Assembly (NCBI RefSeq): GCF_022605165.1
Contig: NC_063072.1
Span: 2,666,001-2,730,000 of the forward strand
From: Purpureocillium takamizusanense
Taxonomy: Eukaryota; Ascomycota; Sordariomycetes; Hypocreales; Ophiocordycipitaceae
Direction of reading: 5' to 3'
Length of the DNA: 64,000 bases
Part shown: positions 57,132 through 64,000 of the stretch, piece by piece
Position numbering within the stretch: the first letter of the stretch is position 1
Layout: the number at the start of each line of letters is the position of its first letter
The notes under the pieces: generated by a model
Told to the model about the DNA's origin: nothing
Databases searched by the model: none
Seen by the model: only the letters and a program-made list of their open reading frames with translations
Program-made: the position numbers and the translations under genes

Positions 57132-58651
57132 GATGATGGCTTTGCGGCGGCGAGGTTGACGACGACGATGACGACGTCGACGACGGCGGGCAATCAATAT
57201 CGTACCCCCGCAACTGTGACAAAACAAGACCTCGTCAGGTGTGTCTCTGTCTGACACCGACGAGGGCAACGAAAACAGGCCACGGCGGAGGGGGGAGAGG
57301 CGGTGTCGAGGGGGCAGAAAAGGGAGTTTGGCGGGTGTATGTATGTACAAAGTACAAAGTGTCTTGTCTCAGCGATCAGCCCATTGGCCCGCAGGGGGGG
57401 AAGAGTCCCATGGCAGGCCGAATTAAAATTGATGAATTCGATAAATTAATACACATGCGCAGCAAGTAGGTACTGACTGTACTGTGCCTACCTAAGTTAC
57501 CTTATAGAAGGTGACGAGCGAGCCGTTGGCCGCCGTGTGACCAGCTTGTCTTGGACGAGCCCCGCGCGCGCTCTGTCCCTTTACTTTGTTGTTTGGCTGG
57601 CTTGCCCGGGAGGATCATCCGGGTGGCATGGTGGGTGCATGAGTGTATTGTCAGTTGTCGGTTGTCGGGCGTATATATATGTAGGTGGGGGAGTAAATGG
57701 CTGGCGGCGTCGCATCCCGACGTCATATTTGTGTAGTGAGTGGTGCGTGAGGCGCCAACGGCGGCGGCTGCCGCTGCCGCTGCTATGGCGGGGGGGGGGG
57801 GGGGAACACGGGACGTCCAATACGGCCCGCGCACTGTGACCCTATGAGCTGGCTGTGCGGCTGGAGGGACATGCTGGACAAGGTGCGCCTTGTCCAGCGT
57901 TCTCACCTCATGAACCAACAAGGCCAAGAAGAACCAAGGCATTCATACTTTGTATGCACTGTATTTCCAAGTGCTACCATTCTGCTGAAGCGGGCATCCA
58001 GGATTCGATCCAAGTCTTGATGCCGGCACTCGTGACCGTATAGTTCGTACTACATGGGCCGGCATTCTGCCTGCCCGGTTCGGACGAGATTGGTGATAAG
58101 TGATTGATTGCCTTTCGGGGCGCTGGCCCGCAGGTCATCGAGAGCCGAAGCACGCTGGGTTAGATGGGTGGGTGGTAACTAGTTACGCAGCTGTCGTCTC
58201 TGCATCCGATTAGGTAGGTAACCGATGCCATGCGCGGCGCGGCCCATGACGTGTCCAAGTCGGGAGCTGCAAAATGCGTCCCTGCTGCATGTCAACCCTC
58301 TTCCGTCTGCTAGTCGTCGTGAATCGTGATGCATCATCATCCATGGCGGCACTGGTTTCGATCAAGGACCGGACAACACAAGGGCGGAAAACAAACCACC
58401 ACTACGAGCTACTTGTCCACGAGAGCATCACGTGTGAAGCGGCATACACGTAACTTGGCAGGCACGAACAAGGTACTTACCCCAGCCAGAATTTCATGCA
58501 TGTACAGTATATGCATCATCCCCTCTCCTACTTTGACACGACAACCACTTTGACCTTGCCTTCCAGATACCACCATCGAAACCATCAACAGTGCAATGGG
58601 CCCGACAGTCGGCATCCTCGCCTCGCCCCTCCCCGTGCCCATACGCGTGCT
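57132..58651. other. Intergenic region with a long G run
   Basis: 1.5 kb with no supported gene. A run of about 16 G lies at 57789-57804, and GTAC/CTAC motifs at 57345-57360 and 57466-57505. The left end is the tetraspanin promoter; the right end is the subtilase 3' flank. Confidence 0.55.
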
Positions 58652-60053
<1,402 letters not shown>

Positions 60054-61836
60054 TTCGCGGGTAGTAGGTGACCTAGTCGACTCACACCGCTATCTATCAG
60101 GAAGCTCAGGCTTGGTTTCGAGACACCAGGAGTAAATGTGAGTCGTGAAGCTGATGGGCAGAAAGGCTCGGCCTCCTGGCGGCCATGGCCATCTATTTAA
60201 CCTCGTCGCCAACGGAATAGGTACTGCGGCATTGTAATAGGCAGTCATGGAGTCGAACAACCTACCCCAGCGGCGGCATCATCGACACGCCGGGTTGTTG
60301 CTAGTGCGACGCCTCCTTTACGGTTTGGGGAACCTCGACGCGTTTGCAACACCCATTACCAGAAGCAAGCTCCTTTAGGAACCGAAAGCTCAGGTATCAG
60401 GCGACTGGCGTGGTAAGAAGCGAGGCGTTGCCCGCCCTCTCGGCAGTCCTGAGGCACGATACAACCGCAGTGATGGTCATGCCACTTGCATTCCGCGTGG
60501 TTGGCAGGAGCATCTACCAGTCTATACACGTGCCTTCAGTCTTGCACGCCTTGTGCCTGCATACTGCTGGCCGCCACGGACTACCTATGCACGGCTCATT
60601 TCGTCTCAAGCCCTGCAGCCCGAAACTCAAACACGCGATCCCGACGCGGACGCCACTTTTGATACGCGCAGTATTTCCTGCACATGCATGACTGGAAGGA
60701 AGGCGCTGGCGAGAATGATACCTGGACCCGCCGGCTAGCGAAGTCCGGTCAGTCGCTTGTCCGGGCTTACAGAACGACACCAGAGATCAGGTTATCGATG
60801 GCATGGATGCCAGAGATCAGGTTATTGATGACATGGATAAGACGTGATCGCTTATGAATGTTAGATATACGCGAGTGTCTCAAGTTCACGCGCCAGTCAT
60901 AATAACTCAAAAGCCACTGACAGTTGATGGCGTTGCAGTGGTACTGGGGTAGCGTGGGCTCTAACCGTCCCTGACGGAGAGCGGAGCTCGCCGGCAACGA
61001 CACGGTCATTAACCGGTATGCTCACGACGGAACTTGTTTCCGTGGACACTTTTCGAGTCGTCAACCAAACCTCTTACGATCTCGGGAGACGCGTGGGCCT
61101 TGACGAAGCGAATGCCTCGGGATGGTGGAATGAGTTGCCTTGTCGCAAAACCTGGCGACGTGCAGATCACCTTGGGCTCATGATTACGAGATGCATTCGT
61201 GGACATGTGAGTAGCTTCTTCGCGCGACTGTATCGAAACGCGTGCGGAGCTTGGGGCGCGGTGATACGGATCAACGGTCAGGCCGGCATTTGCCTCGGAT
61301 TCTGCACAGGGACAACCCATTCACGCCATGGCCTCTTTGGCTAACGCCTAGTAGGCGACATGCCTAGAAGTCTCGTTGGTCCCTGCTGGGGGTCTGTCAT
61401 TTCTTGGTACGCGTTGTGGCGTCACCGTTCGATAAAGTCTTGCGATTAGGGGAGATGCTTTGACTGTCTACCACCTCGCGAAAACCGCCACCCAAGTATG
61501 TTTGTTTGCTGATGTGTGGTGAAAACCAAAACTCAAGCAGCATGTTTTGCAGCCTATACTACCCTTGATACTATTTCGTCCCGATGCACCACGGCAAAAG
61601 AAGGTGCAGTCTGCATTGGACTTCCACCACAGCCAATATTGTGGCAACCATGTTGACAATTTCCTTACCTCTGGGATAAGCACAAAACAGAAGCCCAGAT
61701 CATGTTCACTCGCTAGCAAGCCAGCTTTGACCAACAACATCTGCATGTTAGCACGAGGCTTGCTAAAGTGACAGAAACAGCAACGGCAGAGAGCAAGAAA
61801 ACACGGAAGAGGCACTTGGGGACGCACCATAAACAC
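60054..61836. other. Intergenic region with a 30-bp tandem duplication
   Basis: 1.8 kb, no supported gene. Base composition appears more even than in neighbouring genes. It contains the subtilase promoter (a TTAAATA-like element on the minus strand near 60190) and the imperfect tandem duplication at 60781-60840. Small frames (60344-60691, 61018-61344, 61468-61836) have no recognisable content. Confidence 0.55.
60781..60840. repeat. Imperfect 30-bp tandem duplication
   Basis: Two adjacent 30-nt units, each starting CAGAGATCAGGTTAT. They match at 26 of 30 positions. Three of the four differences are C/T or G/A transitions. Confidence 0.85.
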
Positions 61837-63678
61837 TCACGCAAGGCCTCCAGAACCGCGAAAGGGCGCGCCGAGGAACCGATGGCGCACGCACAGGGCG
61901 TCTATGCCGCGGCCGTCGACGTCCCTGCCACAGCCGTCGACAACGCAGCGCCGGTGTCGGGCGCACACGGAAACGGAGCCGCATGCCGCTGCGCCGCGGC
62001 CGCGGTGCACCCTGCGCTGGCACCCGTCGCGCTCACACTCATGCCCGCGGCAGTACAGCGACGTCTCGCCGCGCACGGGCCCGTCGCAATTGCGGTCCCG
62101 GCACCGGTGCTGCGTGCAGTAGTCGCAGTCACGCTCGGCACGCCGGCTGCAAATGCGGTCCGGTATGGGCCCGCTTCCGGTCCGGAAATGGCAGGCCCGG
62201 GCCGGGGACCCGCTCCGCTCCGCCGCCCCTGTGTGGGTCCCCGGAGATCGGAGATCAGTCAGCTGGAGTCCTGCTTCATTCACCGCACCGCCGCTGCACG
62301 GAGTTTCCCGCAGCAGTTGTTGCAACTCTGCAGAGTAGCTCACCTCGCACACGGGATCTTGGCCGCCATCTACCATGGCCATCTTCGTCGTCATCGTCGT
62401 CGTCCAAGTCGTACTCATCGTCATCGTAGTCTAGGTCATCAAGCTCCTCGTCGTCGTCGTGGTCGTCGATGGTGTCTTCGAACCGAACGCCGGGTGATCG
62501 TGACCACGATGAGCGCCGCCGCCGCCGCCGCCGCCGCCTGTTCCAATGCGCGTCACACCAGCCGCTGTTGACGGCGCGCTCTCCGCAGTCCATGTGTGCG
62601 CAACCATGCTCGAGGCAAAAGCGCCCGCTGGCGAGCTTCCTGTGCGAGCAGACGCGGCACTTGTGCTCGAAGCAAAAGTTGGCCACTCCTGCAACTATTG
62701 GTCCCAGGCACTCACGTACCTCGCACTCGTGGATATTGCAGTACTGATGCCCCGACAGCGCGCGGTGCTCGCACGCGTCGAAGTCACATGCCCAGCCGCT
62801 GCCGACGCCGCCGCCGACACCGTTGCCGCTGAACAGGCCTTCGTGACGCACGCAGTAGAGGCTCGCGCCGCTAATGACGCCCTCGCGGCAGCCCTCGGAT
62901 CGGCATGTGTGGTTTCGGCAGTAGTCGCTCCGTCCGCGCGCCTCGGTGCAGTTGTGCAAGTGGCACCGGTGCTCGTCGCAGCGCCTCATGTCTCGGCCGC
63001 CGAACCATCGGCGCTGGCTGCGGCACCCGTCCTCGACACAGTTGTCTGTCATACGCCACCTTGGGTCAGACAACATGTATACTGAATGAGCATGGTAGAG
63101 GAGGAAGAGACCACCGACGATATGGCCAGCAGAAACGATAGTCGCCGACCCGGCCCTCCCTCACTTCTTGCATGCACCTGGCCCCTTCGGCTGACCCCTG
63201 ACATCTGATGTCTGTAGTCCCCTCTCGCCAACCCCCGCGCCTCGCCGTCAGCCCCTTCTTCTTTTCATCTTTCTCTCTGTCTTCTCTCTTTACCGTCCCC
63301 CGGTACTGTTTGCCTGACTGCCCATGCCGCATGCTCGCATGCGGAACAGACAAGCCCATGGGCAGGGACAGGCAGCAGGACAGGGAGCCGGAAAAACAAG
63401 CGGACAGGGGGGGGGCGTTCGCCGCGGCGGCGGCGGCGGCGACGGCAAGGCAACAAAAACTCACGCTCTTCACAGTAACTCGGGTGGTTGACACGAGGCA
63501 GGTCACACACCCTCCCCGTCTCGTCAAAGTACAGGCACGTGTGCGGCCCGCAGTACAGGGACAGCTGGTACTTACCCGAGCCGTGGGGCCCCCTGACGGC
63601 GCAGTTGCCGTGCGGGCAGCGGTCGCTGGGATGACTGCAGCGCGCGCGGTTCCGCTTGAGACTCGTCAGGTGAATCAT
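61837..63678 (-). CDS. Cys/His-rich array protein with at least 13 C-x2-H units
   Basis: I do not recognise a named family. The model has exons 63678-63465, 63045-62344 and 62228-61837 (435 aa). Intron 1 (419 nt, GTGAGT...GACAG) creates the motif YCEEHNC; intron 2 (115 nt, GTGAGC, branch GCTGAC, CACACAG) joins RSRVRG to an Ala/Ser/Pro linker. The protein is a chain of ~20-35-residue units with consensus C-x3/4-C-x(8-19)-[YFW]-C-x2-H-x-C. In most units the last Cys opens the next one. C-x2-H motifs start at residues 43, 69, 94, 114, 136, 174, 196, 215 and 235, then four more near the C-terminus. The two blocks are split by nine Arg (a GGC/CGG repeat) and a very acidic ~40-residue Asp/Glu stretch. 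Metal binding (probably zinc) is inferred from the regular Cys/His spacing. There is no signal peptide or membrane span. The start is uncertain: an upstream intron (acceptor CCATCCTAG just before 63678) is possible. Confidence 0.72.
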
Positions 63679-64000
63679 TCCTAGGATGGAAAAAAGGATC
63701 GACTTTGCCGTCCGGTGGAGTGCTTGACTTGATAGCCGAGGTGTACGTCGGTGGGGAAGAGAGAGGTGCCTCTGGAGGGCCTGCTAAAGTCTTTGATATA
63801 AGATGTGATTCTCCTGTGCTCTGCGATCTGGCTGCTGCTGCCACTGGTGTTTCCTAGTCTAGGAACTGAGCGCCCCAGAAAAGGACTCGAACAAAGTCAA
63901 AGGAAGGACGGAGCGGGGGGCAGCAGCACTAGGTATTTATACCAGAGCCCTTGCCGCCTTTTCGGTGACCATCAGTATACAAACCAGTGCTGGTGGCGCG
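63679..64000. other. Promoter-side edge region of the Cys/His array gene
   Basis: 322 bp to the window edge. It holds a minus-strand TATA-like element (63934-63941) and a minus-strand ATG at 63844 opening an 83-codon-plus frame without cysteines. That frame could be a leader exon, but I found no donor with the right phase. Confidence 0.5.
63934..63941 (-). promoter_or_regulatory. TATA-like element for the Cys/His array gene
   Basis: The minus strand reads TATAAATA within a short palindrome (GGTATTTATACC). It lies ~260 bp upstream of the chosen start and ~95 bp upstream of the alternative ATG at 63844. This is motif evidence only. Confidence 0.4.

Noticed and set aside
57981..58030. Possible tRNA T-arm (GGATTCGATCC)
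   Set aside because: No matching acceptor, D-arm or anticodon stem within tRNA distance.
61768..62571. 267-codon plus-strand Ala/Pro/Val-rich frame
   Set aside because: Antisense to the third exon and part of the second exon of the Cys/His array gene.

Overview
The window looks like nuclear DNA of a filamentous ascomycete. The genes have one to three short introns, mostly 50-110 nt, with GTRNGT/CTRAC/YAG signals. Coding regions are GC-rich with strong third-position C/G. The gene set is fungal: an i-AAA protease, a heat-shock factor, Rgp1, Gpi3, Dbp6, Orc6, a tetraspanin and a proteinase-K-like subtilase. Protein style and intron habit fit Sordariomycetes, probably Hypocreales; this is inference and no species marker is visible. 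I saw no tRNA, rRNA, CRISPR array or intact transposon.

Layout: 1-7.26 kb is a long gene-poor stretch leading to a four-finger C2H2 transcription factor (7264-8681), followed by another 3.4 kb desert with GAG arrays. YME1 (12069-14672) follows. From 15.8 to 29.4 kb lies a looser, accessory-like segment: an extended SDR reductase, a single-pass membrane protein on the minus strand, a MARVEL-type four-TM protein, a classical SDR, and a secreted intradiol dioxygenase, separated by 1-3 kb of repeat-bearing spacer. From 29.6 to 57.1 kb is a dense housekeeping block: ORC6(-), an EF-hand secretory protein(+), TYW2/TRM12(-), HSF1(+), RGP1(+), a large WD40 protein(+), a BRD8/Bdc1-type bromodomain protein(+), GPI3/PIG-A(-), DBP6(+) and a tetraspanin(-). 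From 57.1 kb to the end it is gene-poor again, with a secreted S8 subtilase(-) and, at the right edge, a protein built from at least 13 Cys-x2-His units(-).

The housekeeping block covers unrelated core processes: replication origin licensing, wybutosine synthesis, the heat-shock response, Golgi Ypt6 GEF activity, NuA4 acetylation, GPI-anchor synthesis and 60S ribosome assembly. No operon-like pathway is implied. ORC6/EF-hand, TYW2/HSF1 and GPI3/DBP6 are divergent pairs with possible shared promoters. The most unusual item is the Cys/His array protein at 61837-63678, which I cannot assign to a named family. Also notable are a GC-AG intron that splits the first zinc finger of the C2H2 factor, a 9-mer (TACGAAGTA or its complement) recurring in intergenic DNA, and a tight G-run cluster upstream of an SDR gene.

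All exon boundaries were read by eye from splice signals, frame continuity and domain continuity. No search or alignment was run.
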